Shown piece by piece: positions 1 through 12,687 of a stretch of 64,000 nucleotides of DNA (position 1 is the first letter of the stretch; each line of letters begins with the position of its first letter). The position numbers and the translations under genes are program-made. The notes beneath the pieces are model-generated. The model saw nothing but the letters and a program-made list of their open reading frames with translations, was not told where the DNA came from and made no database searches. The DNA comes from Lutraria lutraria (lineage: Eukaryota > Mollusca > Bivalvia > Venerida > Mactridae): positions 3,966,965 through 4,030,964 of the forward strand of contig OZ026833.1 in the NCBI GenBank assembly GCA_964023205.1, in the 5' to 3' direction.

Positions 1-2911
1 GTTTAAGGTCTGCAACACATACCTCAAGATCTCGCTTCTCTTGTTCAAGTTTGGCCATCTTCGAGTTTGCTAGTACATCAGCCCTAGTAGTTTGAAATGA
101 AATATGTTCGGTACATGTATAAAGTTCAATTTGATTGTTATATATATATATAATTACGAAGAGAAACATTTAAGAAACTACGAAATGTATGTCATATACG
201 TATAATACTAGTATATGTTTACTTTTAGAAATATACAATGTCATGTAGATGCTTTATATCAATTAGCCTGTCTTATTATATATGATATGTATCACACATG
301 TTGCAAACAGAAACGTCGCATGAAGATACATCCACCTTATTTCTGAGGTTATTATATATAAACATAGTCACTATGTCTCACCTCAATGCTCACAAAATTA
401 CATTAGGAATGATAAAGACTCGTATCAGTCTTGTTTAATAATAGGAACCATTTAGGATATATATCAGCATATCAGGTATTAAATATGTAAACGGTATTAT
501 TTACCTTGTTCTCATAGCGACTAATTCCCGCTTTGCCTCTCCTAGCTCCGTCTCTGTGTTGTGTAATTTACTTTGCAGGACCTTGTAATCATCTGAAGAG
601 ACGCTTGATTTCCTGATACTTTCAAGTTGCGTCGTTTGTTGGGTAATGTTATCTTTCATTTCCGCATTCTGTTGTTCTAAATCTGCAACACGTACTGTAA
701 GTTCGCTTTGTACTTTCTCTGACTCCGTCAATTCCTTCTCGCTGCGTTGTTTAAGTCGAGTCGTCAGCTGGGTGATATTATTCTTTAATTTATCATTTTC
801 TCGTTTCAGGTCAGCAACGGATACCTCTAGATCATGCCTTTCTTGCTCAAGTTTGGCCACCTTTGAGTTCCCCAGTGTATCAGCGTCAGTGGTTTGTTCT
901 CGTAATCTGAACGGTATATATGTTCACTTCAGTGTTATTTTTATAATTTAGCATTAACAAGAGAGACACGTGTATACAAGAAACTACATATATCATAAAC
1001 ATATAATTAAATTTTGTTTTATAAAAAAACGTGTGAATGTATATATTATGTTGTCTTATCATCTATCGAACATACGAGTATGTTGAATAATCAAAATACT
1101 GAATTTATAGATAAAAATTATACATGCAAATTATTTCAGTATTCAATTAGCTTAATTATACATGTGCAAATGAACTTTATTAAGAATATTTGGCTTCTGT
1201 GAAAACCAATCATTTTACAAACGTTCGTTCCAGATTAAATATTTTCCACCTTAATTTATTATTCAATCTGTTCATTTCTGATGAGTTCCTCTCTAGCTCA
1301 CTGAGTCTTTTTTTTAGGTTATCATTCTGTATTTGAATACGAGCACTATTGTTATTTTCCTTCTCATAGCTTTCCTTTCTGTAAATGTATAGCTTATTAA
1401 ATCAATACATATCAAATAAATAAAACATGTAGACTTATTGTAATATGAGGATCGCGTTACTTTCACAATCTAAAAACTATTTGGAGATTTTATTTCTGCC
1501 AAAATGTCGAATGATTTAACCAATTGTGATAAACAAATATGTCCATCACGTCGAATACATATACAGACCAAATTTAGTAGTTTAAAATTCCAGCGAATCG
1601 AGGATCCTAGCGTAATTCAGCCAGCCATGACTTCCAATCTTATTGAAAGCATCATGGTTGCAATCGTAAATAATGAACACACACAATCTCTCTAACAGTT
1701 TCTCAATGATAAGAGATCCATCTCATAATATTTTAATTAAGATGTAAGTGTATTCATGATTACCTCACTTAACAATTCGACCATGTACTTAGCAATTCAG
1801 TTATATGTTGTTGGTTTGTTCCAATTATATGCGATGTTTTTTATATTGTATGTCACAACACACATCGTTTTCCTAAAGTGCATCTTAAATATTGATATAT
1901 TTATGTAGCTTAAGGAAACAGATCATACAACATTATTAGTACAGATTACTCTTAAATGTAACCGTTTTAACGCCACAATATCGGATTCTATTACCCAGGT
2001 GGAATTCCTCAAATACTTACAGATCGGCTATTTCTTTATTTCTCTCATTTATGATTACTTTCAATTGACCAATAGGTATTTCTGGCGCCGCTGCTTGTAC
2101 CTTCAGTATCAAATAAATTATAATTGTATCATTGAGAAATAAAGTACGCACGTTTAATACAACAAACGTGCTAATTCGACAATGATAAGATCTTAATATG
2201 TTATACGAATAGTACATTGGCATTTAAATGCTCATACAATATGATGACTGATGCAAAGATTGAAAGGGTGGAATCTTTCATTCGTTTGAATGATAGATGA
2301 TGAAATATTTGTCTGAAGTAAAATCCTACTAATGACAAAGTGATCTAATTAACAGAGTGAAAAGGACACCTGTCTGTCTTCTCTTCTAGCACTTGCTGAG
2401 GGCATAGGTTGGATATCGCTAACAGGCGGATCTTCAGTTTTCTTGTAACATTCATCGGCTGTTTTGTATGACTTATGCCTGCTTTTTCCGGTGCAGCGCC
2501 TCCTTTAAAACGAGATAGATATGTTATTTTGTTGGCGTTCGACTTACGTGAACTTTGCTCAGTTAAACACATCGGTATCATATGGCTCCGTCAAAGTCAT
2601 GAAGTGATTGGAAATTATCAATTAAAATGATACCACATGATAATAAACGTGAAAACGATTAAATTTTATACATGTTTTTACTACAACCATGTACCATGAA
2701 ATCGGAAAGCATCCTTGAAATATCAAAATCTGATAAGGCAAAAACCCGGTTAATGAAATCAGACATGTGTTTATAAATTTGTGAAACAAAAAAAACAACT
2801 ACAACTATCGACATAATAACGAAAAGACAGCTTTAAAACTAGAAATATTCGATAAGATCACCGGTGTGTTTGATTATAAAAGATGTTTCTCAGTACATAC
2901 CAAAGGAACAT
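1..2911 (-). CDS. 5' part of a coiled-coil gene, probable MIEAP-like family member (runs off left edge)
   Basis: Exons with consistent GT/AG borders and phases: 2370-2502, 2021-2100, 1250-1378, 505-906 and 83 to beyond base 1. A possible start exon, 2901-2911, gives an 11-nt coding piece in the phase used by the complete family members, but this is tentative. The joined product is rich in E, K, L, Q and N with heptad-like spacing and no stops, so it is a long coiled coil. The exon at 505-906 contains two related blocks (KLEQERHDLEVSVADL and a shorter VADLEQQNAEMKDN version), and the edge exon repeats the first block (KLEQEKRDLEVCVADL), pointing to exon duplication. The MIEAP-type core would lie beyond the left edge. 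Family membership is inferred from strand, position in the array, the phase pattern and the coiled-coil 5' half. Any other coiled-coil protein remains possible. Confidence 0.6.
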
Positions 2912-3050
2912 TGTGATGACCTTTATACAACGATTCTTGTGATATGTGTGAGTCTGGAATATTGTAAAACGTCACAATTATTGGCATATTGCTGATAGAA
3001 TACGTTCGCTTTCTTATATAATCATAACGTAATTGAACGTCTTCCCTTAA
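2912..3050. other. short gap between the left gene and a MITE
   Basis: AT-rich sequence with no coding signal that I can support. It would hold the 5' untranslated region of the left gene if the tentative start exon is right. Confidence 0.4.
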
Positions 3051-4192
3051 GGGTGATCACTCGTGAAATCGAAAAAATTTCTTGTAACAAGGATGTTTCG
3101 ATTCTTATTTAATTTTGAAGAATAACATGTTGTCATTCAGTTTTTAGTGTGAAAAGTATATGTCCATGATTTAACTTTTTCGTAAAATTACTTTTTAGTG
3201 ATATACCCAAAATCGGTAATTTTCCTAATAATGGTTTTGAAAAAGGGGTGTGGCTAGATAAATAACCAAATATTTCAGTAAATATTAACCAAATCACTTT
3301 AAAAATGTACTGGTTGTATCACAGTCTGAATGTAGAAGAAACTTAAAGCATTAAATGTCCACTTTATGCCAATTTCTTGACTGTGTACTATTTCAAACAC
3401 TGTGTTATTTACCAAATTAAGATCTGTAAAATGGCTAAAAAATAAGGGGTTATGAATAATGTTTATACATTTTTTACGTATTGAAGGAGTAACAAGGATT
3501 TTGAATGACATTGATTATGCTGAAATAGGTTAAACACCAATTAAAAATATTACATGAAAAACACATGTCCATGTTCATATAAGAAAGTTATCATGTGAAA
3601 TGTTAGGTCTCTAAGCTTTTCTTTTCAGCAAAAACTGGATATTTCTTAGTTAATGACCTCTTTCAATGCAAAACCACTGCATGTTGCATAAATAACCGCA
3701 TATGCATAATCAGAAACAATATTTGATGGACTTGTATGAATTTTGGATGAATATTTTTCAACGGATATGTGTTCATAATGCTAAACTTGATGAAAACTTA
3801 CCCCACCCACCGTTTTACAACAGCGACTATTTCAATATGAACGTTAAAAAGAAATAAACAATGTTTTTTACATTATTTAAGAACAATATATTTGCAAACC
3901 AGGTTATATAAATGTATTCATATAAAATTTAAAAACCTTTAACTGATAAATACTGAATGGCATATTGTTGTTGTATATATACAAACGAACTTAATTGACT
4001 GCCGTAATCTGGTCGGATGTCGTAAAAGCAGTAAAGAAATGCGATGAAGAAAATGCCACTTTGAAATTATTTATGCATTTAAATTACATTGTTGACTACA
4101 TTAGATGATAAAAAAAATAATAATTTCAACTTGAAATTTTACGACATTTAGCTAGACTGCTTTGTATCACAAAAGCTCACGAGTGATCACCC
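3051..4192. mobile_element. piggyBac-like non-autonomous element (MITE), 1142 bp
   Basis: The ends are an inverted pair, GGGTGATCACTCGTGA on the left and its reverse complement on the right. Each is flanked directly by TTAA (3047-3050 and 4193-4196). TTAA target duplications with G/C-run ends are the hallmark of piggyBac-type transposons. The interior is AT-rich and has no open frame of useful size, so the copy depends on a transposase supplied elsewhere. The ends and TTAA sites are seen directly; the superfamily is inferred from them. Confidence 0.75.
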
Positions 4193-4196
4193 TTAA

Positions 4197-5596
4197 TTAA
4201 GATTTCGTCAAATGTGATGATATTACTGATGCCGTTGAAAACATGTTTCAGTTTAAAAATGGGTTCTAGATAAACACAGATTCAAGCGCTGTACATAACG
4301 CGGAATGTAATATTGCAACCTTTGAATTACTGATATGCCTTCACTGACTACATATCATTCATTCAATACTGGTGTAAATGCGACAAATTTCCCTCTTGAG
4401 TAAGGGGGATACAACAAAAGGGATATTTGGATTATTTACTTTCAGTCTATCATACTGTGCATAACCACATGTTTCCCAACCTTTATTATACAGGTAAACT
4501 GTCTACCTGGACAAATGGATTAACAAGTACATTACTCTTGGTTGAAAGCGTGGGTTGCATTTAACTTCCTTATTTTAACGCATGAGAAAGTAATACAACT
4601 AAAACCCCGTTTCGATATATATACAGAGCTACATTTTGAATAACTTTGTCTATCTATCAGATTGAGAAAACTAATTAAGTTCTGTCTACTTTCGATTCCA
4701 GACATAATTGAATCTAAATGTTTGCCACTGATTTAACTTTCAAACTCGCCTTCCAATACAACAGATACAATCACAACAGTCCACATTTAACGTATGAATA
4801 ACTTAAAGTAAAACTATTCTGACGTAAAACATTGCTATCAAATGACCCTTTGTTATAGAAGGAATGAAATGCCCTAGTAAAAGACTGAATATTTGTGAAA
4901 TATATCATGATAACTTGCTCGATAAGATAAATATAATTGATAACTTCTAAATTTGACGCACCTCATTCAAGAAATGTATACGTACTTACCTTAAATCCTT
5001 ACAATAACAAACTGGATACATATAAAAGAATATTCATTAAATGAGTAAGTACCAAGTACCAGATTTCGTTGAAATAAATTTACTTCCTTGTTTGTTGTTA
5101 TTTAACCTTAATAGAACAGTCGATCAACAAGCCTGGTTAGGATATATATAGATATAAGAAGGATACATTTGGATGAATTCATGTAATAACATGTAGTCTT
5201 AAACGATATGACAATCTTTATTTCTATGTTTAACAATTAACTTTAAATCTAACTACACAATCAATAAACTTAAAACTTAAGTTGTATATCACGTTTAAGT
5301 ACAGTTACCTTATTTACCTGAAATACAACCGTTTGTGTTTTATTTCTTTCACAGGTGTGTCTTACAACAATAACACGACCGGTTCCTTCCCTTGAAGATT
5401 TTTATAATTTCCTAATCGTTCAACTTAAATCTTGAATGTCGGTTTAAACGTCGCAAATAAATTCAAAACGAAAGTAGCAAAAAATTATTTAGACGGTGTT
5501 TAGGAAGATTTGATACGTCGAGTTGTTTCCCATGTCAAGTTAATTTTCAAGCCGCTATTTCAGTACTTCTCTTAATTTGGTTTAACAACAATATCA
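4197..5596. other. AT-rich intergenic stretch, nothing recognised
   Basis: No supported exon, RNA gene or terminal repeats. Only short chance frames occur on both strands. Confidence 0.5.
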
Positions 5597-5639
5597 GGAT
5601 TCTACGGAATCCTGTTAGTGCCATGTCGAATGTCGTCCG

Positions 5640-6115
5640 TCGCCCCACAAACGCGACGCACGACAACGCGATACGACAATGCGACAACGCAATACGACAA
5701 TGCGATAACGCGATACGATGGACAACAATGCGATACGACGGACGACAATGCGATACGACATTTGTCAAAATGTCGTGATGTTGAGTGGCAAATTTTGGCA
5801 CGATATATTACAATGTCGTATCGCGTTGTCGAGCGTCGTATCGGGTTGTCGCATTGTCGTATCACGTTGTCGCATTGTCGTACCGTGTTGTCGTGCGTCG
5901 TGTCCTGCATTTCAGCGACATGCGACGCACGACAACGCGATACGACGCTCGACAATGCGACTCGACGCTCGACAATGCGATACGACATTCGTCCAAATGT
6001 CGCGATACGGCGCTCGACAACGCGATACGACATTGCGACAATGCGATACGACGCTCGACAACGCGATGCGACATTTTGAAAATGTCGTATCGCGTTGTCG
6101 TGCGTCGACCGGTGT
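5640..6115. repeat. left-arm 21-bp CpG-rich minisatellite
   Basis: Tandem and partly inverted copies of a CGA-rich 21-bp unit, about four CpG per unit. Orientation flips several times inside the arm, so it is itself palindromic on a smaller scale. Paired with the array at 7070-7690. Confidence 0.8.
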
Positions 6116-7069
6116 TCACTTAAATAAATACCGTTCTATTCGATCGTTGTGACAATACAATTTACTCGCACCTGACCTGAACAAAAGTCACCTTTTCATC
6201 GTCTAACACGCGCGGTAGGATAGCGTCTGCTAGTTTCTTATGTATATTTTACTTATATTAACAATGGTTGTTGATGAATTGTCATTATATGATATATAAG
6301 TAATTTTTGTGGTAGTTTATATGTGCTGGTTTCATTTGCGCATGTGCGTTATTCTTTAACGTTTGTAATGAAGAACTGAACGTTTTAATACATGTATTGA
6401 AGAACAAACACAAAGATACAAAAGTAACTCCATTGAATAGAAGTTTTCACGACGAAGCTGTATATTCTATAGATGGCTGATTCCTGTATATTGACCTCAT
6501 GAAATATATATACAGTATATAGTTATGCATTTGGCAGTCATCACTAGTTTATATAACTGTTAATGCAAACAAACTGCCAGTAATTAACCAGAAAACATTG
6601 AATTCGTTTCAAGTAATTTACAAAGTAACATGAATGCATGTTTGAATAACTTTGTGTGTTAATAAAGTTTGACTTCAATAACACTCCACATGTGTCAAGC
6701 TAACAAACCAATAAAGTAGCGTGTCTGACCTCCACACCTATCTGGACATGAACGTTTCAAATAAAGACTAACATTATTTTCTGCAAATCAGAAGTATCAA
6801 CCATGATGATGATCAGAGAAAACATGAACCACTACCAGGAATTTTGAGACGAATCGGAGTGTGGAGTGTTATTGAAGTCAAACTTTATTAAAACACAAAG
6901 TTATTCACGCATGCATTCACTTGAAAACAATGCATTAACGAATTCAAGCAGACGCCATCCTACCGCGCGTGTTAGACGATGAAAAGGTAACTTTTGTTCA
7001 GGTCAGGTGCGAGTAAATTTTATTGTCACAACGATCGAAGCGAACGGTATTTATTTAAGTGAACACCGG

Positions 7070-7690
7070 TCGACGCACGACAACGCGATACGGCATTTTC
7101 AAAATGTCGTATCGCGTTGTCGAGTGTCGTATCGCGTTGTCGCAATGTCGTATCGCGTTGTCGCATGTCATGATATAGACACATAGGCGACACACGACAA
7201 CGCGATACGACATCACGACATTTGAACGAATGTCGTATCGCATTGTGGAGCGTCGTATGACGTTGTCGTGCGTCGCATGTCGCTGAAATGCAGGACACGA
7301 CGCACGACAACACGATACGACATCACGACATTTGGACGAATGTCGTATCGCATTGTCGAGCGTCGTGTCGCATTATCGAGCGTCGTATCGCGTTGTCGTG
7401 CGTCGCATGTCGCTGAAATGCAGGACACGACGCACGACAACGCGATACGACAATGCGACAACGCGATACGACAATGCGACAACGCGATACGACAATGCGA
7501 CAACGCAATACGACGCTCGACAACGCGATACGACTTATAAAATATCGCGCCAAAATTTGCCACTCAGCATCACGACATTTTGACAAATGTCGTATCGCAT
7601 TGTCGTCCGGCGTATCGCATTGTCAAGCGTCGTATCGCGTTGTCGCATTGTCGTATCGCGTTGTCGTGCGTCGCGTTTGTGGGGCGACGG
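7070..7690. repeat. right-arm 21-bp CpG-rich minisatellite
   Basis: Inverted partner of the left array, somewhat longer. The clearest uninterrupted run of 21-bp units is 7440-7510. A block around GCATGTCGCTGAAATGCAGG occurs twice here (7266 and 7404 regions) and once, inverted, in the left arm. Confidence 0.8.
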
Positions 7691-7729
7691 ACGACATTCG
7701 ACATGGCACTAACAGGATTTCGTAGGATT

Positions 7730-8340
7730 CCGCTAAAATCAACCCCTAAAATATAGTTTCGGTAAGGAAGGCAAATCCTTTTTCAAGAATACTTTAGTTC
7801 ACGGAGTTCAGCTAAAATCATTTAACGCATACACTTCATAATTGTATCATATGGATAATATTACCTTACATTCAATCACATCTAGTCTATATTACCGCAC
7901 AGGACGTTTAACCTATATATGTCTTTGGTTCAGAACTCGGTTCATGAGAGGGACAACCAACACGTGTACCTCCGTCTCAATTAAGTACAAGTTCAAACTT
8001 TGACGGGATATGAGATAAACATTTTAACATTAGCTATGAATAGTTATCAACTGACACAGAAATCAAAGTATTTACAATTTATTTACATATTCGAAATGGT
8101 TTTCGATACGATAAATCAATCGTCGAGGAAATACTCAATGGTAGGATACTACGTCATCTCGCATCTGTAAAAAAGGTCCTCCCTGGACACGAAAACTTAA
8201 ACAAAACAGGTAAAATGTTACTTTTCGCTCTTTTGAAAAAAAATCAAAATTGTACGTGAAGCAACTACATGGTTCAAGTTCATTGATAAAGCCCGTTTGA
8301 GCCCGAAAGATGTTTGAGATTTTTTTTCAGAATTTAATTC
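7730..8340. other. intergenic stretch, nothing recognised
   Basis: AT-rich sequence without supported exons or repeats. Confidence 0.45.
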
Positions 8341-8379
8341 AATGCGGCTTGTTAAAGAAAATGACTTCGCTCCGGTACG

Positions 8380-8550
8380 AGTATCGTGTGGAATCCGGGT
8401 AGGGTACGTCACAGCGTTCTCGCCCCGCGCCTTTCTGATTGGTCCAAGGAAAACCAATGCGAAATTTCATGTAACAATCTGGCGTCTTTTTTCTGGCCAA
8501 TTTACGCTGTATTTAGCATTGCTATTTCGCCCCATAAAGACTATAAAATG
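8380..8550 (+). promoter_or_regulatory. promoter-like cluster: CRE-like site, CCAAT boxes, TATA box
   Basis: A locally GC-rich island holds TACGTCA (8405-8411, CRE-like), ATTGG (8438-8442, inverted CCAAT), CCAAT (8454-8458), CCAAT (8497-8501) and CTATAAAAT (8541-8549) in order on the plus strand. This order and spacing resemble an RNA polymerase II core promoter of the histone-gene kind. No histone or other known protein is encoded just downstream, only a frame of about 50 residues with no recognisable family. It could drive a non-coding transcript, be a promoter remnant, or be a chance cluster. Confidence 0.35.
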
Positions 8551-8559
8551 ATCATGAGG

Positions 8560-11500
8560 CGAGGTTTATGTTTCAAATTGGTGCATATTTTTTGCAATAA
8601 ATCTAAATCAGTTAAGTATTTGTTTGAGGAAAATAACTCGATGTTCAACGTTGCGTCGGTGCATCTTTTTATCGGTGAGGACTGCTCGATGTTATTACCT
8701 TGACACTGTGTAGAATTCTAAAATATGACGCGAGATTATAAATTAGAACTTCGCGTTCTGCTTATCTGTAATAGAGCCACACCTAATTATTCCTATACTA
8801 CATAATCCGGATAGTAGCCCTGCATTTTTTGCAACATTTCGCATCCTTCCGAAATGATTTAAGTTACATATATATTTGTTTAAAATCAGGTTTCAAGTCT
8901 GTTTCTTTCATAATGCAAGTCTTTCAATGACCTTGTAACTGTGCATGGTTGTATGAAAACAAGTAAACACTTGACAATGGCGACCTTTTACAAATGAGCT
9001 CGAAATTTAGTGAATGCACCTGTTTCAATCAACAGTTCAACAATTTAGGTCACCTACACTTTAAGATATTTTAAAAATACATAACACAATGAAACATATA
9101 AATAAACCCAATTAATAACATAAAACCTAAAACGCTAGACGTCATAATATTTAAGAATACATTAACCTTACGATAGAATACAGAGATGTTTTACACTTTA
9201 TCTGTAAAATATTAAAGACAACTAAGTGATAGCCCTATTCACAACATACTAAATACAAAGTTGAGTAGTGTATATAACTTTAGGTCGCGGCTCACACATA
9301 TATACTTGTTAACTGTCGGCATATCCTGCAGTGAACAACAATTTAATCGTGCTTTTTAAACTTGCCATTTCCATTTCGAGTGAAAATACTTATCGGAAAA
9401 ATAGGTCGAAGGGTTATATATCAAAGATCGTTAGTTGTGAATCTAAGATAAGCTGAGCAGTTTTATATTACATAAACATTAGTACAGTGCGTACTTTGGA
9501 TAAATATAGAATATTGTGCTACTGGGGCCGTGTTTAAGAGTTTTGTAGAGTTTGGTGTGTGTGATCTAACTTGTCTAGTTCGAGACACTCTTTAGATAAT
9601 TATCGTATTATTCCGTTTGTATTTTTAACGTTTATTGAAGGAGTTGGATAGGTTAATTAAGTAAAGTTAATATGAACTGCTTTTTATGTACCACCCCCCC
9701 CATGCGTAGTCCCTGTGGATGTCAGTAACACTGATATTCGCTTTTTGTATTTTTTAAAATCTTTTTTTTCCTTCAAAATACATGAAGAGCAAGACAAGCA
9801 CATGACACAATATATCATACATTACAAATAAATCAAAGCATGTGTGTAGAACTAAGTACACATAGTTTTATACACATAGAGCAAACATTATGTATTTGTT
9901 GTTTTTTTTAATGCGAGAGTACTTTATACGAATTGTTTAAGGAGGCTTTGTAGTAATATATATTAACTTCATTCTAGAATTAAGTTTAAAAGTTGGATTA
10001 CAAAGTAAAACCATTTTTTATTCTTGTATTGGTACGTAGGTCATGCGTATTAGAATCACGAACGATAGTTTTCACTGTAAGTGGCAAAGTTGAAAGTTAA
10101 ATCAAACAGACTGAATAGAAACACCAATTTGTTCATAGTAATGTATTAATTAGTAATGTATGATAATATATGGCATAATCTCAGAACGACATATACCGAT
10201 AAAAGATGAAGGATTAAACATATTAAATGATAACAACAATAATTTAGATAAAATCCATCAGAATACTAAAATATATTTTGTACTCATGGTTCTGTAACGC
10301 CGCAATTTCTTTGTCTTTTTGTTGTGTACGCGCGTTACTTTATTTCGGGGAATTAGCTAAATGTACAATCTGTCAGCCCAGGAATTCCTGTTGCTAATCA
10401 CAATTCAACAGTAGTTACAACAAGTCCAAAACTTCAATGACCCACTTTATTTTTTAAGGGGATAATAACAATAATAACGTCAATGTGTACAACAATCCAA
10501 ATATGAAACACAATAAAACGTGATGGCGAAATCGCACTAACTGGTCTGTGGACATCCACCTTACAGCTAAGACAAATTTCAAGTGTCTTCTATCATATAC
10601 ATTTTTATCAGTCCATCCATGCGGACTAGTCATACATACAAAAATGGGAGTGACATAAATTAAAACGACCAATTAAAATACATGTACATAAATTCTGAAA
10701 CTATAAGAAAGGGTATTTTTGAAGACAGAAAGATTAAATGATATACTTAAAGAAACGCAACATATAAGCCGCATTAAGCTAATTATCACCTTCTTTGTTT
10801 GGTCAGTTATACAAAAGTAGTTGCTATAGAAACAAAATGTTCAAGCCACATACACAGACAGAAAAGAGGATTAAACTAAGCCGAATGGCGATAAAGCTAG
10901 AATGCAGTATATAAAATTATCAAGTGTTCTAGACAAACAAATAATTGAACACATTAATGTATAAAACGCGATTTGACTATTAAACATTCAAATTAAAACA
11001 TTATAAATACAAGAACAAAGAGACATAAAAATACAAAATAAACTCAGCATAACACCTCTGTCAAGTTGTCGATTTTTTTATTTAAAAGATGCAACTGATT
11101 AACTATAGAGATGTAACTAGATATACTGATTTGTGTATTTTTCTGCCATGGAACAACTCGACCGATATTGTCTGTCAGAACGATTGATTGTTATTCCCCT
11201 TGTACTTAAGACACGAATTGCTATATACGACATATATACGTATAGTTCGTACATCAACCAGACCATGGTCACGTTCAATTTATATCCTTCAACGACAACT
11301 GTCATTTACATAATGATACATTTAATATATGTATAACACATTTCATAAGAACAGTGTCCATCGAATATAAACCTGATTATGGTGCTAACAATGCATGAAA
11401 CAGCAGACATAGAGAATGAAGACATTCAGTGCTGTGAATCCGAATTCCATCTGAACCAAATGTCAAAGTAAGGAAGCTACCCAGCTAGCTTACGGAAGGT

Positions 11501-12687
11501 CGGTGGTTCTTACAATGTGTAAACTAGGAGCACCTGACCAGAAAATCGCCAAATTGACCCAGTGAAAATGATTATGAGTGATACCGACATTTATATGATA
11601 CATGCAAATGCAAAATATTATGAAGTTAATCCAAATCTAGTATCTGTTTTACTGTAAACATTTTACAACGAATGGATTTAACACAAGGCTCACATAATAC
11701 AACTCAAAAACGTGAAACTTAAGTTTGATTATTAACTACTGTAAATCACTTTATATTCGCGTGATCTTTATTTCGCGTTTTTGCCTACCCTGAATATATT
11801 CGCGTATTTATGAATTCGCGTCTGAAGGCTCTTAATTTAAATTTCGCGAAGGCTTTGAATTACAATATGAATAAATAGATAAATAAAACGGGTTAAACAT
11901 AATTATATCATGCATTACCTGCAGAAATTAAATAGTCCAAACCTGTCACAATCAATACAGTATTGAATATAGAAAAAGTGACAAACTGTCCGTTAATCCC
12001 TTTTGTTATCTTAATAAATGTGTTTAAATTTCCAGTTTGTGCAAAAGATCATTATACCAAACATTGCCCCCGCAGGCAATACGCACAATGCTTGTTTGTT
12101 TTGTGTGTTTAAGTCACACCAATTAGTACAACTGAACAAAACAATATACATGTAGTGTACATAACGACAAGTGGTAGTTTATCTATCAGTCTGTAATGAA
12201 ATTTTCGGACAATGATCTTCCGATAGCTCTTACGTTATATTAATAAATTTACGCGGATTTATGAATATATGCTGGCCTTTACTGAAGGTGCTAAATAGTG
12301 TACTAACATGAGATCCTATTAATGTTTTGCAATCAAAACATTGATACTAAAATATTAAACCAAAGTTTATTTCATATTAAGCTAGTCACAGGATTTAAAA
12401 TGCATTTACTTATTAAATCAAAATTTACAGGAAATGTTCAATAAGAAATATTCCGAAACAAATCACCCAGAAATAGAATGAATGCAAGAAACACATATCA
12501 AATATATAAATATACGTTAGCGCTACATGTGAGTTCGTGATCGTTTCTCAAAGTATAAATATAGTAAAGAATTAAAAATCAAGAAAAACAACAACAGAAA
12601 CTCCCAATAACAAATACAAAATGACCATAATGTTTTACAGATGTGCCACGATGCAACGACGCATTTGATACTATGTATACATTTCAA
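8560..12687. other. long intergenic region with only scattered repeat traces
   Basis: About 4 kb of AT-rich DNA with no exon that I can support on either strand. Recognisable items are a SINE remnant near 11475-11600 and a patch with repeated TTCGCG words at 11750-11855 that looks like a decayed repeat. Small frames at 10454-10672 and 11117-11336 overlap on both strands and lack family features. Confidence 0.45.
11475..11600 (+). repeat. SINE remnant with Nin-DC-like central domain
   Basis: Contains CTAGCTTACGGAAGGTCGGT followed by GGTTCT and a degraded continuation. The same word occurs in the fuller SINE copies at 35.9 and 51.7 kb. The tRNA-like head is not recognisable here. Confidence 0.55.

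Larger units (their letters stand above)
5597..7729. mobile_element. foldback-type element with minisatellite arms
   Basis: Two long inverted arms (about 5597-6225 and 6950-7729) flank a loop of about 720 bp. The outer ends share the inverted word CCTGTTAGTGCCATGTCGAA (5611 onwards; reverse complement near 7695-7714). The arms are built mainly of a 21-bp tandem unit around CGATACGACAATGCGACAAC, with perfect back-to-back copies at 7440-7510. A further palindromic word joins CGTGCGTCG to CGACGCACG. The inner arm ends also match, from the ACCGGTGTTCACTTAAATAA region to the GCGCGGTAGGAT region. The loop holds a third inverted pair (6647-6690 and 6857-6907). The element is far richer in CpG than its surroundings. 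No transposase is visible. All six frames in the arms are open because the unit is a multiple of three without stops, so frames there are not genes. Confidence 0.8.

Noticed and set aside
2345..2581. Frame of 78 residues beginning MIPMCLTEQ
   Set aside because: The splice-consistent frame of exon 2370-2502 is a different one that joins in phase to the downstream coiled-coil exons.
5602..6152. Many overlapping long frames on both strands rich in Arg, Tyr, Asp
   Set aside because: They arise because the 21-bp repeat is a multiple of three and lacks stops in every frame; all frames give the same kind of repetitive product.
7026..7725. Overlapping frames in the right foldback arm
   Set aside because: Same cause as in the left arm; no protein features.
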